Assembly: GCA_041649995.1 (NCBI GenBank)
Contig: JBAZMA010000014.1
Coordinates: 1 to 37,648 of the forward strand
DNA from: JBAZMA01 sp041649995
Lineage (GTDB): Bacteria > Omnitrophota > Gorgyraeia > Velamenicoccales > Velamenicoccaceae
DNA: 37,648 nt
Direction: 5' to 3'
Shown: positions 14,508 to 21,924 of the stretch, in pieces
Numbering within the stretch: the first letter of the stretch is position 1
How the letters are laid out: the number at the start of each line of letters is the position of its first letter
Position numbers and translations under genes: made by a program
Notes under the pieces: model-generated
Database searches by the model: none
The model's input: the letters and a program-made list of their open reading frames with translations, nothing else
Told to the model about the DNA's origin: nothing

Positions 14508-15254
14508 TTATTTTTCCTTCTTCTGAAAATATGCCAGCATTTCCATGGGCAAAGGGAATACGATAATCGATGATTTTTCCGTCGAAATATCCATGAGCGT
14601 CTGGAGATAGCGCATCTGCAGGCTCATGGGCTGTTTTTGCAGGACTTCCGCGGCCTGGGCGAGTTTTTCCGAGGCCTGATATTCGCCTTCGGCGGAAATG
14701 ATCTTGGCCCTTCGCTCTCTTTCTGCTTCAGCCTGCCTGGCCATGGCTCTTTGCATTTCCTGGGGAAGATCGACATGCTTGATTTCCACATGAGAGACTT
14801 TCACGCCCCAGGGGTCTGTGGCCTTGTCGATGATCAGCTGCAGTTCGGAATTGATCTTTTCCCTTTCAGAGAGCAGTTCATCGAGGTGAACCTGCCCGAC
14901 GGTGCTGCGCAGGGAAGTCTGGGACATCTGGGAAGTGGCAAAATGGTAATCCTCGACTTCCATGACCGCCCTGTTGGGATCCATGACCTTGTAGTAGACG
15001 ACCGCGTTGACTTTGACCGAGACGTTATCCCGGGTGATGATGTCCTGGGGCGGGACATCCAGGGTGATGGTGCGCAGGCTGACGCGTTCCATGCGGTCCA
15101 CGGGGAAAAAGACAAAGATGATGCCGGGTCCTTTGGGCTTAGGCAGGATGCGGCCGAGTCTGAAGATGACGCCGCGTTCATACTCATTAAGGATCTTAAA
15201 ACAGTTCAAAAAATAAATGACGATAAAAACACCGAAAATCATGGCAAAGTTCAT
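14508..15254 (-). CDS. Slipin (SPFH/band 7 family membrane protein)
   Basis: 248 residues. One N-terminal membrane hairpin (FAMIFGVFIVIYFLNCF) precedes a band 7 domain: ILNEYERGVIFRLGRI, GPGIIFVFFPVDRMERVSLR and TLDVPPQDIITRDNVSV are textbook prokaryotic slipin sequences. A charged coiled helix at about 165-205 (EMQRAMARQAEAERERRAKI) drives oligomerisation. Slipins form membrane microdomain scaffolds and are substrates of the NfeD-type protease encoded upstream. A ribosome site, GAGGA, precedes the ATG. The nfeD-slipin spacing is enlarged by a 169-bp palindromic insertion. Confidence 0.93.
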   Translation of the reverse strand: MNFAMIFGVFIVIYFLNCFKILNEYERGVIFRLGRILPKPKGPGIIFVFFPVDRMERVSLRTITLDVPPQDIITRDNVSVKVNAVVYYKVMDPNRAVMEVEDYHFATSQMSQTSLRSTVGQVHLDELLSEREKINSELQLIIDKATDPWGVKVSHVEIKHVDLPQEMQRAMARQAEAERERRAKIISAEGEYQASEKLAQAAEVLQKQPMSLQMRYLQTLMDISTEKSSIIVFPLPMEMLAYFQKKEK

Positions 15255-15307
15255 GTGGTCCTCGTCTTTCTGGCCAAGATTCGGTCTCGGCCGTCCTTTT
15301 TAGGGGT

Positions 15308-15345
15308 TATCAAGGTTCCCATTTTGTCACAAGCAGTTTTATCTT
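15308..15345 (-). repeat. 38-bp copy of the nfeD 3' end
   Basis: Identical to 15477-15514, which encodes the last 11 codons and stop of nfeD. This copy is untranslated and lies between nfeD and slipin. Confidence 0.95.
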
Positions 15346-15476
15346 AATGAGGGCATAACTTAGAGAGCCGGTAGCCGTAGGCGGCGAAGCTAAGTTATTG
15401 TCCGAATTAACCCCGCGAAGTATCGCAAAAATATCGAAGAAATTTTTGCGATATTGTACGAAGCCGGGGTTGTCAA
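15346..15476. mobile_element. 131-bp double-palindrome insertion flanked by 38-bp direct repeats
   Basis: Between the two copies of the nfeD tail lie two palindromes. P1 (15355-15398) has 9-bp arms ATAACTTAG/CTAAGTTAT around a loop containing GGCGAAGC. P2 (15409-15471) has outer arms AACCCCG/CGGGGTT and an inner perfect 12-bp stem, TATCGCAAAAAT/ATTTTTGCGATA. There is no open frame of note. The arrangement looks like a small non-coding element bounded by a long duplication of its target, or one extra 169-bp tandem unit. Calling it mobile is an inference. Confidence 0.6.
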
Positions 15477-15514
15477 TATCAAGGTTCCCATTTTGTCACA
15501 AGCAGTTTTATCTT
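15477..15514 (-). repeat. 38-bp repeat, original copy at the nfeD 3' end
   Basis: Contains the stop (TGA at 15481-15479) and final codons (KLLVTKWEP) of nfeD. It is duplicated at 15308-15345. Confidence 0.95.
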
Positions 15515-16897
15515 GTCAATCCCCGCCACTTTTATTTTTTCCCCCTTGGCCACAGGCGCCGGGCCTGTATTGAGGGCGCTCCAGAGCTCACCATTCACAA
15601 AAACCTGTCCTTCTCCGTTGGCTTTAAGCGCGGTCTGGGCAATGCCTTCGGAGCCGGGGAGGCTTTCCGAGCCTGTCATGATTTTCTTGTGGTGCGCTTT
15701 CAGGACATTGGCGATCAGAAAAAGGCAAATGAAGCCGACGGCAAGGACAATCGGCAGGATCACGTTTAAGGAGATTGAAAGCCCGCTGAACGAAGAATCT
15801 ATGAGCATCAGCGACCCCAATGTCATGGAAATGATCCCTGCCAGCGTCAGGAGCCCGAATGAAGCGGGGGTCAGTATTTCGGCGATCAGGAAAATGACGG
15901 AGAGCCCGATGAGAAGAAATCCCGCGAAATTGACAGGCAGGATGGCAAAGGCGTAGAAAGCCAGGATCAGGCTGATGATACCGGCCACTCCGGGAAAGAC
16001 GGATCCCGGATGCGTCAATTCTATGAACAGGCCCAGGAAGCCGATCATCATGAGAATGTAGGCGATATTCGGATTGATCAGGGTGTTGAGAATGTTTTGG
16101 CTGGCGGTCAAATTCAATTTCAGAAGACGCCCGTTCAGGGTTTGAAGGTTTTCCGAGCGGCCGTCGGCCATGGTGATGGTCCTGCCGTTGATTTTTTTGA
16201 GCAGGTCTTCGGTATCCAGCGCGATGAGGTCGATGACTTTTTCAGCCAGGGCCTGTTTTTCCGTCGCGGAGACGCTCTTTTCGACAGCGAGCCTCGCCCA
16301 TTCGGCATTCCGGCCCCTGTTTTTGGCTATGGTTTCCACCCAGGCGATGGTGTCGTTGAGGATTTTGTCTTCCATGACGTCGCCGCCGGAGGATTCCGGG
16401 GATTTTTCTTTCTGCTGCTTCGGTTTTTTCTGCGCGCGAAGGGCTTCGGTCAGGTCTTCGACGGCTTTTTTGAGGGAGCGTTCGTTTTTCGGAGGCCCGT
16501 TAGGGGTCACCGGGTGGGCGGCTCCGATGTTGGTGGAAGGGGCCATAGCCGCCACATGAGAGGCCAATGTGATAAAAACGCCCGCGGAACCGGCCCGGGA
16601 ACCGCTGGGCGCGATATAGGTGATCACGGGAACAGGCGAATTCATGATCTTTTTGACGATGGAACGGGTGGATTCAAGCAAGCCGCCGGGCGTGTCCAGG
16701 AGAATGATGACGCCGCCGAAATCCGCGGCCGCGGCCTGGTCAATGCCCCGGCTGATGTAGTCGTCGATCACGGGCCCGATGATCTTGTTATCGACGGTCA
16801 GCACGAGCAGGGTTTTTCCAACAGGTTCTTCCCCGTGGACACAGGGGAGCCAGAGAAGAAAGGATAAAAGCAGGGCGGCTGTCCGGATCCGTCTCAT
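15479..16897 (-). CDS. nfeD: NfeD-type membrane serine protease (long form, STOPP family)
   Basis: 472 residues. A signal peptide (1-22) precedes a ClpP-class protease domain: LLVLTVDNKIIGPVIDDYI, then IILLDTPGGLLEST with the oxyanion glycines (about 64-77). The nucleophile is Ser104 in GSRAGSAGVFI, and the candidate general base is Lys207 in AVEKSVS. Four to five membrane segments (about 285-405) and a C-terminal OB-fold (from about 425) follow. Such proteases cleave the C-terminus of the partner slipin and act in membrane quality control. Slipin is the next gene. AAGGAG precedes the ATG, which overlaps the upstream gene's stop by 4 bp. Its last 38 bp are duplicated downstream. Confidence 0.94.
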   Translation of the reverse strand: MRRIRTAALLLSFLLWLPCVHGEEPVGKTLLVLTVDNKIIGPVIDDYISRGIDQAAAADFGGVIILLDTPGGLLESTRSIVKKIMNSPVPVITYIAPSGSRAGSAGVFITLASHVAAMAPSTNIGAAHPVTPNGPPKNERSLKKAVEDLTEALRAQKKPKQQKEKSPESSGGDVMEDKILNDTIAWVETIAKNRGRNAEWARLAVEKSVSATEKQALAEKVIDLIALDTEDLLKKINGRTITMADGRSENLQTLNGRLLKLNLTASQNILNTLINPNIAYILMMIGFLGLFIELTHPGSVFPGVAGIISLILAFYAFAILPVNFAGFLLIGLSVIFLIAEILTPASFGLLTLAGIISMTLGSLMLIDSSFSGLSISLNVILPIVLAVGFICLFLIANVLKAHHKKIMTGSESLPGSEGIAQTALKANGEGQVFVNGELWSALNTGPAPVAKGEKIKVAGIDKIKLLVTKWEP

Positions 16898-17280
16898 CCT
16901 CGGAACTCCTTCTTTAAAACGGGTTGATGAAAGTAGAAGATGACAAACAGGTGGTAGAGAATCGAGATGCCGTTCTGAATATCCGGCGCAATGGTATCCA
17001 GGGAGCAGCAGAGCGTGATGATGCCGCTGAAAACCAGGATCTTGCTCAAAATAACCCAGCCCGCGAAAAACATCAAAAGCTTCCTGGCATAGTGCCAGCG
17101 CATGACAACGCCGATCCCCAAAGACACAGAGATGAGGCTGCTGATGACAACAAAGGCAAACACGTTCGGGGGCTTGGACAGCATGCCGTTTGCCAGGGAT
17201 TGCAGAAGGAGGGCCAGCGTAACAGAACCGATAATGATTTCGATGAGCCCGATGAGGAGGATGCCTTGTTTAGGCTTCAT
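16894..17280 (-). CDS. Small four-helix membrane protein, unknown function
   Basis: 128 residues with four predicted membrane helices (about 6-28, 40-60, 68-92, 102-118) and a basic C-terminus. No family was recognised. The stop overlaps the nfeD start (ATGA), so it belongs to the nfeD-slipin unit and may serve the same membrane function. Its start is directly downstream of the tRNA-Ala array, with no clear ribosome site or promoter, so transcription may come from the tRNA-Ala promoter at 17785. Confidence 0.7.
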   Translation of the reverse strand: MKPKQGILLIGLIEIIIGSVTLALLLQSLANGMLSKPPNVFAFVVISSLISVSLGIGVVMRWHYARKLLMFFAGWVILSKILVFSGIITLCCSLDTIAPDIQNGISILYHLFVIFYFHQPVLKKEFRG

Positions 17281-17321
17281 AGGCAGGAAGTTGAGTTCCC
17301 TTGATGGGGAAAGAACGCTTA

Positions 17322-17448
17322 TTTTCCCTTATCGGGACGTTTTGGTGGTGGCGCCGGCTTAGGCTGTTACGCTTATTGAGCACCTGCAATTCATTTCAGC
17401 GAAATCCCGCAAAGCGGGACGCTTCACTACGCCTAATCCGGCATCCAC
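17322..17448 (-). repeat. 127-bp tandem repeat downstream of tRNA-Ala, copy 1
   Basis: Matches 17453-17579 at an offset of 131 with one difference (G at 17418, A at 17549). In tRNA sense it folds as GTGG...CCAC outside, GCCGGATTAGGC with GCCTAAGCCGGC (one mismatch), and an inner CCCGC/GCGGG hairpin preceded by GTGAAGCG. The gene-free stretch 17281-17607 consists of these two units plus short linkers. Confidence 0.93.
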
Positions 17449-17452
17449 CAAT

Positions 17453-17579
17453 TTTTCCCTTATCGGGACGTTTTGGTGGTGGCGCCGGCTTAGGCTGTTA
17501 CGCTTATTGAGCACCTGCAATTCATTTCAGCGAAATCCCGCAAAGCGGAACGCTTCACTACGCCTAATCCGGCATCCAC
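17453..17579 (-). repeat. 127-bp tandem repeat downstream of tRNA-Ala, copy 2
   Basis: Second unit, adjoining the inverted tail copy of tRNA-Ala at 17575-17590. The single difference from copy 1 unpairs one base of the inner CCCGC/GCGGG hairpin. Confidence 0.93.
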
Positions 17580-17611
17580 TTTAATTTCCTTTGTCAGGAA
17601 ATTAAAGTGGA
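17575..17611. repeat. 16-bp perfect inverted repeat spanning the tRNA-Ala 3' end
   Basis: TCCACTTTAATTTCCT (17575-17590) is the exact reverse complement of 17596-17611, with a 5-base spacer. The right arm includes the last four bases of tRNA-Ala (TCCA in tRNA sense); the left arm is an inverted copy of that terminus plus 12 bases of flank. It would form a strong hairpin right after the tRNA, but lacks a terminator T-tract. Confidence 0.9.
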
Positions 17612-17680
17612 GCTGACGGGGATCGAACCCGTGACCTCCTGACTGCCAGTCAGGCACTCTCCCAGCTGAGCTACAGCCCC
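17608..17680 (-). tRNA. tRNA-Ala (anticodon GGC)
   Basis: 73 nt. The acceptor stem is GGGGCTG/CAGCTCC and contains G3:U70, the alanine identity pair, with discriminator A. The anticodon arm is CCTGA-CTGGCAG-TCAGG, giving GGC. The T-arm is CGGG-TTCGATC-CCCG. CCA is not encoded. A consensus promoter lies about 75 bp upstream on the minus strand. Confidence 0.96.
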
Positions 17681-17756
17681 AATATTTAATCGAAAAAGCC
17701 TTGGATCAGCCGTTTGGCTTGGCTTGCGATTCCTAAAACGAGTAAAGGGTTTATTA

Positions 17757-17785
17757 ATAATAGTATAGACAGCCGTTATTGTCAA
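17757..17785 (-). promoter_or_regulatory. Promoter for tRNA-Ala and probably the downstream nfeD unit
   Basis: On the minus strand a perfect -35 TTGACA (17785-17780), 17-bp spacer and -10 TATTAT (17762-17757). Transcription would begin near 17750, about 70 bases before the tRNA. Confidence 0.85.
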
Positions 17786-17831
17786 CACTTTCAAGGCTTT
17801 ATACAGGGAACCCCTGGAAACAGAGAAATCC

Positions 17832-17860
17832 TTGAAGGCAATAGCCTTTTATGTTAATAT
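17832..17860 (+). promoter_or_regulatory. Promoter for leuS
   Basis: -35 TTGAAG (17832-17837), 17-bp spacer, -10 TAATAT (17855-17860). It predicts a leader of about 125 nt. I looked for a T-box-type anticodon stem and saw none; apart from this promoter and the divergent tRNA-Ala promoter the 312-bp gap 17681-17992 shows nothing else firm. Confidence 0.65.
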
Positions 17861-17992
17861 CAGTCCTATTCTCTTTTGGGGTTTTAAGCTTTCGGCTTGA
17901 TCCTCAGGCAGAAGAATAACTTCTTATTTTAGCAATAGCAACAAGTTACATCAATTGAAGCTAAGCATTCTTAAAAAGTTGAGCCGTAAAAA

Positions 17993-20446
17993 ATGGACTA
18001 TGATTTTAAGCGGATAGAGGAAGAGTGGCAGAAAGCCTGGACTGACCAGAAACTCTACAGGGCTGATATGAAGACGCCCCGGGAAAAGTACTATGTCCTG
18101 GAGATGTTTCCCTATCCCTCGGGCCGTATCCATATGGGCCATGTCCGCAATTACACCATCGGTGACGTGGTGGCGCGCTATAAGAGGCTCAAAGGGTTTA
18201 ATGTCCTGCATCCCATGGGATTTGACGCGTTCGGCCAGCCCGCGGAGAATGCGGCCATCAAGAACAACACGGACCCTGAGGCCTGGACTCTCAAGTGCAT
18301 TGAATGGATGAAAAAAGAGCTCCTGCGTATGGGGTTTTCTTATGACTGGGAACGGGAAATTTCCACCTGCCTGCCGGAATACTACCGCTGGAATCAGTGG
18401 ATTTTCTTAAAAATGTACGAAAAAGGGCTGGCCTATAAGAAGGCCTCCAGCGTCAACTGGTGTCCCAGCTGTGAGACGACCTTGGCCAATGAGGAGGTCG
18501 TCGACGGCGGATGCTGGCGTTGCCATACGCCGGTGCGCGAAAAAGAACTCGAGCAGTGGTATCTGAAGATCACCGACTATAGCGACCGCCTGCTGGCCGA
18601 CCTTTCGCAATTAAAGAATTGGCCTGAGCGCGTCATCGCGATGCAGAAAAACTGGATCGGCAAGAGTTTTGGCGTGGAGATCTTTTTTAAGCTGGAGGAT
18701 GGTGGGGTCTTAAGGGTTTTCACGACCAGGCCCGATACGATTTTTGGCGCCACCTATGTCGTGCTCGCGCCCGAACACCCTCTTGTCAAAGAGCTGATCG
18801 CCGGAAAGCGCCAGGAACAAGAGGTCCTGGGTTTTCTGGAAAAAGTGGCCAAAGAATCAAAAACAGCGCGCGTGGCCGCGGATGTCAAAAAAGAAGGGCG
18901 CTTTACGGGGGCCTATTGCGTTAATCCCGTCAACGGGGAGAAACTCCCGGTCTGGGTCGCGGACTACGTGTTAATGGAATACGGGACAGGCGCGATTATG
19001 GCCGTCCCTACTCATGACCAGCGCGATTTCCTCTTTGCCAAAGAGCACGGCCTTCCCATGAAAGTTGTCATCCAGCCGGCGGATGAGCCGCTTTTGGTTG
19101 AAACCATGACCGCGGCTTTTGAAACAGAAGGCGTAATAGTCAATTCCGGGAAATTCGACGGCATGCCCAGCGAAGAGGCCAAAAAGAAGATCGGCCAATG
19201 GATGGAAGAAAAGATGACGGGCAAGGTCGCCGTGCACTGGCGCCTGAGGGATTGGCTGATCTCGCGTCAGCGATATTGGGGCACACCTATCCCCATTGTT
19301 TATTGCCCCTCATGCGGCACCCAACCCGTGCCTGATAAAGATTTGCCCGTCAGGCTTCCCAAAAACGCCGCCTTCACCGGAGAAGGCGGAAGCCCGTTGG
19401 CCAAATCCCGGGAATTCGTGGAAACCGTTTGCCCTGCCTGCGGCCAAAAGGCCAGGAGGGAAACAGACACAATGGCTACTTTTATCGACTCTTCCTGGTA
19501 TTTTTTAAGGTTCTGTTCTCCTCGATGCGAAAATGAGCCTTTTGACAAAAAAGAAGCCGGCTACTGGATGTCTGTGGACCAGTATATCGGCGGTATTGAG
19601 CACGCCGTCCTTCACCTGCTGTATTCCCGGTTTTTTACAAAATTTCTTTCCGACCTTGGTTACGCGCGGATCGCCGAGCCTTTTGACAGGCTTTTAACCC
19701 AGGGCATGGTGCTTAAAGAAGGCGAGGTCATGTCCAAATCCCGGGGCAATATCGTCGATCCGGACGCGATCATCAAGAATTACGGGGCCGATACCTTGCG
19801 GCTGTTTATTCTGTTTGCCGCGCCTCCCGAAGCGGAGCTGGACTGGAACGATAAGGGCATGGACGGGGCCTGGCGGTTTTTGAACCGCGTTTGGCGCCTG
19901 GCGGACGGGATTTCCCGCGGCACGGCCCCATCGGCCTCCGACCGGCTCAACGCAGGGCCTTCGGCCTTGATGAAAAAAATGCATCAAACCGTCAAGAAAG
20001 TCACCTCGGACATGGAGGGAGGCTTCAAATTCAACACAGCCATTTCCAGCATCATGGAACTGGTCAACGAGATCTACAAGCTGCCGGAGCCCGAGCAGTG
20101 TTCGCAGGAGGCGGCGCAGGCCGTGCGCGTGATCGTGCTTTTGCTGGCGCCTTTTGTGCCGCACATCAGCGAAGAGATGTGGCGGATGCTGGGAGGACAG
20201 GCCAGCGTTTTTACCGCTGCCTGGCCTTTGTTTGACCCGGGATTGCTGATTGAGGAAGAGGCTTCTTACGTGGTGCAGATCAACGGCAAGGTGCGGTCAA
20301 AGATAGTCTGTCCGGCGGACATGCCGGAACAAGAGGTCCAAAAAGCGGCTTTATCCGACCCCAGGGTCAAAGAATGGACGGCGGGCAAGACCGTCAAAAA
20401 AGTCATCATTGTTCCTCAGAAACTTGTGAGCATCGTCATTTCGTAA
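17993..20446 (+). CDS. leuS: Leucyl-tRNA synthetase
   Basis: 817 residues, the bacterial LeuRS length. The class I signatures are present: HMGH (47-50) in YPSGRIHMGHVRNY, and the KMSKS loop as MSKS (580-583) in GEVMSKSRGN. The editing domain contains FTTRPDTIFGATYVV near 242. Two Cys pairs suitable for zinc (WCPSCE with CWRC; YCPSCG with CPACGQ) are seen. It charges tRNA-Leu; one such tRNA lies at 14403. The start codon lacks a strong ribosome site. comEA follows after 23 bp, so it heads a cluster running to comEC. Confidence 0.97.
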   Translation: MDYDFKRIEEEWQKAWTDQKLYRADMKTPREKYYVLEMFPYPSGRIHMGHVRNYTIGDVVARYKRLKGFNVLHPMGFDAFGQPAENAAIKNNTDPEAWTLKCIEWMKKELLRMGFSYDWEREISTCLPEYYRWNQWIFLKMYEKGLAYKKASSVNWCPSCETTLANEEVVDGGCWRCHTPVREKELEQWYLKITDYSDRLLADLSQLKNWPERVIAMQKNWIGKSFGVEIFFKLEDGGVLRVFTTRPDTIFGATYVVLAPEHPLVKELIAGKRQEQEVLGFLEKVAKESKTARVAADVKKEGRFTGAYCVNPVNGEKLPVWVADYVLMEYGTGAIMAVPTHDQRDFLFAKEHGLPMKVVIQPADEPLLVETMTAAFETEGVIVNSGKFDGMPSEEAKKKIGQWMEEKMTGKVAVHWRLRDWLISRQRYWGTPIPIVYCPSCGTQPVPDKDLPVRLPKNAAFTGEGGSPLAKSREFVETVCPACGQKARRETDTMATFIDSSWYFLRFCSPRCENEPFDKKEAGYWMSVDQYIGGIEHAVLHLLYSRFFTKFLSDLGYARIAEPFDRLLTQGMVLKEGEVMSKSRGNIVDPDAIIKNYGADTLRLFILFAAPPEAELDWNDKGMDGAWRFLNRVWRLADGISRGTAPSASDRLNAGPSALMKKMHQTVKKVTSDMEGGFKFNTAISSIMELVNEIYKLPEPEQCSQEAAQAVRVIVLLLAPFVPHISEEMWRMLGGQASVFTAAWPLFDPGLLIEEEASYVVQINGKVRSKIVCPADMPEQEVQKAALSDPRVKEWTAGKTVKKVIIVPQKLVSIVIS

Positions 20447-20469
20447 AAAGATAACCGAAAGATTGTTTC

Positions 20470-20808
20470 ATGATTTCCCTGACCCATCAGGAACGAAAAG
20501 TGCTTTTCTTTCTGTGCCTTCTTCTGGCCCTGGGGCTTTTTTTGACGCAATTCCGCAAGGCCACGGGATGCTCAAGTTGTCTTGTCGATGTGTATGGCGG
20601 CCGCGAGGATGTCGCGCTGGTGGATTTGAATCAGGCCACGTTCCCCGAGCTCATCGCTGTCCCCGGCATCGGGGAAAAGACCGCCGAGGCCATCCTGAAG
20701 GTCAGGTCCCTTAAGGGGCGGTTCAGCAGTCTGGATGAGTTGACGCAGATCAAAGGCATTAATGCCAAAAAATTGGACATTTTGAATAAATACCTGTATG
20801 TGAAGTAA
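20470..20808 (+). CDS. comEA: ComEA-like helix-hairpin-helix protein
   Basis: 112 residues. One N-terminal membrane anchor (about 11-27) is followed by a double helix-hairpin-helix domain at 48-110: VDLNQATFPELIAVPGIGEKTAEAIL and FSSLDELTQIKGINAKKLDIL. ComEA binds incoming double-stranded DNA in the periplasm during natural transformation. The short form without extra linker is usual for Gram-negatives. comEC, the channel, lies four genes downstream in the same direction, supporting a role in DNA uptake. Confidence 0.88.
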   Translation: MISLTHQERKVLFFLCLLLALGLFLTQFRKATGCSSCLVDVYGGREDVALVDLNQATFPELIAVPGIGEKTAEAILKVRSLKGRFSSLDELTQIKGINAKKLDILNKYLYVK

Positions 20809-20830
20809 GACAAAAACGGGAGAGGCTTTT

Positions 20831-21451
20831 ATGCTTTTTTTTATTTTTAAGGGCGGTGTTGTCATGGTTCCCATCATTTTGGCCAGCATCGCCGGCGCCG
20901 GCATTATTGTGGAACGCTGGATCGTTATCCGTCGCCTCTACCGCCTCAATATGGAAGCGTTTTCAAAGGCCTGTCTTGAGATGGTTGAGAAGGGCCGCTG
21001 GAACGAGGCCCTTGAGCTTTGCCGTCAGAACGGGGATTACCCGCTGCCGGCCATGTACGCCGAGGCCATCGAGAACAGACAGTCGAGCCGCGCGGAACTG
21101 GACAAAGTCCTGGAGCGCATGGGTAATCATTATGTGAAACTGCTGGAAAAGAGGCTGGGGGGATTGGTGTCTATCGTCGGCATCTCTCCTTTGATGGGGT
21201 TTCTGGGAACGATCATGGGGTTGATCCGGGCCTTCATGGCCTGGGAAAAAGCGGGCAGCGATATCACGGTCTCGGCGCTGGCAGGGGGGATTTACCAGGC
21301 CATGATCACCACGGCCGCCGGGCTGATGGTCGCCATTCCTTATTATCTCTTCTATAACTATTTTATCAGCCGCATCAAATATTTCTCCCACGAACTTGAT
21401 GATTATTCCAGCCGTCTTTTGGAACTGCTGACAAGAGGACGTGTGTTATGA
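20831..21451 (+). CDS. ExbB/TolQ/MotA-family proton channel protein
   Basis: 206 residues with three membrane segments (about 5-24, 110-135, 150-175). The family core GISPLMGFLGTIMGLIRAF, with the channel-lining Thr, and GGIYQAMITTAAGLMVAIPYY are clear. With the ExbD-like partner encoded next (ATGA overlap), it forms an inner-membrane motor that uses ion flow to energise an outer-membrane process. The particular role (TonB- or Tol-type) is not evident; no tonB, tolA or pal gene lies nearby. Confidence 0.9.
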   Translation: MLFFIFKGGVVMVPIILASIAGAGIIVERWIVIRRLYRLNMEAFSKACLEMVEKGRWNEALELCRQNGDYPLPAMYAEAIENRQSSRAELDKVLERMGNHYVKLLEKRLGGLVSIVGISPLMGFLGTIMGLIRAFMAWEKAGSDITVSALAGGIYQAMITTAAGLMVAIPYYLFYNYFISRIKYFSHELDDYSSRLLELLTRGRVL

Positions 21452-21873
21452 AGATCGCGCCGACAAGACGTTACATGTTCGCCCTGGAATCCGTGGCCAT
21501 GACGGACATCGTCATGAACATGTTTATTTTTTTCTTTATTTCCTTCAGTCTTCTTTACACATTCAGCCCGGATAAGGCCAAGCAGATCAAAGTGAACCTG
21601 CCCCAGGCCAAGCATGTCATGAATCCGGGGGCTTCCGCCGGTTTTGTCAATATCACGCTTTCCGCCGAAGGGCCTCTCTACCTGGAAGGGGAGGTGGTTA
21701 CGTACGCGGATCTCGAAACGCGATTGTCGCGAATGAAAGCCTCCCGTCCGGACCTGACCGTTGTGGTCCATGTCGACCGGCTCGCGCCTTTTAAGAACGT
21801 CGTGCGCGTCCTGGATACGCTCAACGGTTTGGGGATCGAACGCCTGCGCATTGCCGCGCAGGAAGAAAAGTAA
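21448..21873 (+). CDS. ExbD/TolR-family biopolymer transport protein
   Basis: 141 residues. One membrane helix (about 20-40) begins with MTDIVMNMFIFFF; the Asp is the conserved proton-carrying residue of the family. A periplasmic domain (about 60-137) includes the typical VVHVDRLAPFKNVVRVLDTLNGLGIERLRIA. It forms the rotor partner of the preceding ExbB-like protein. The ATG overlaps the exbB stop by four bases, which indicates translational coupling and fixed stoichiometry. Confidence 0.9.
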   Translation: MKIAPTRRYMFALESVAMTDIVMNMFIFFFISFSLLYTFSPDKAKQIKVNLPQAKHVMNPGASAGFVNITLSAEGPLYLEGEVVTYADLETRLSRMKASRPDLTVVVHVDRLAPFKNVVRVLDTLNGLGIERLRIAAQEEK

Positions 21874-21924
21874 CTTTCCCGCCCCGCTCCCGCAAGTGCT
21901 TTTCTCACAAACAGCTCCGCTGTT

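Noticed and set aside
15346..15476. Classical insertion sequence or MITE with transposase-type ends
   Set aside because: The flanking duplication is 38 bp, far too long for known transposases, and the palindromes are internal and not at the termini.
16010..16867. 285-codon plus-strand open frame
   Set aside because: It is antisense to nfeD; Gly/Asp/Phe-rich shadow sequence without domains.
17861..17992. T-box leader before leuS
   Set aside because: No specifier loop, no conserved T-box sequence and no antiterminator pair were found in the 125-nt leader.
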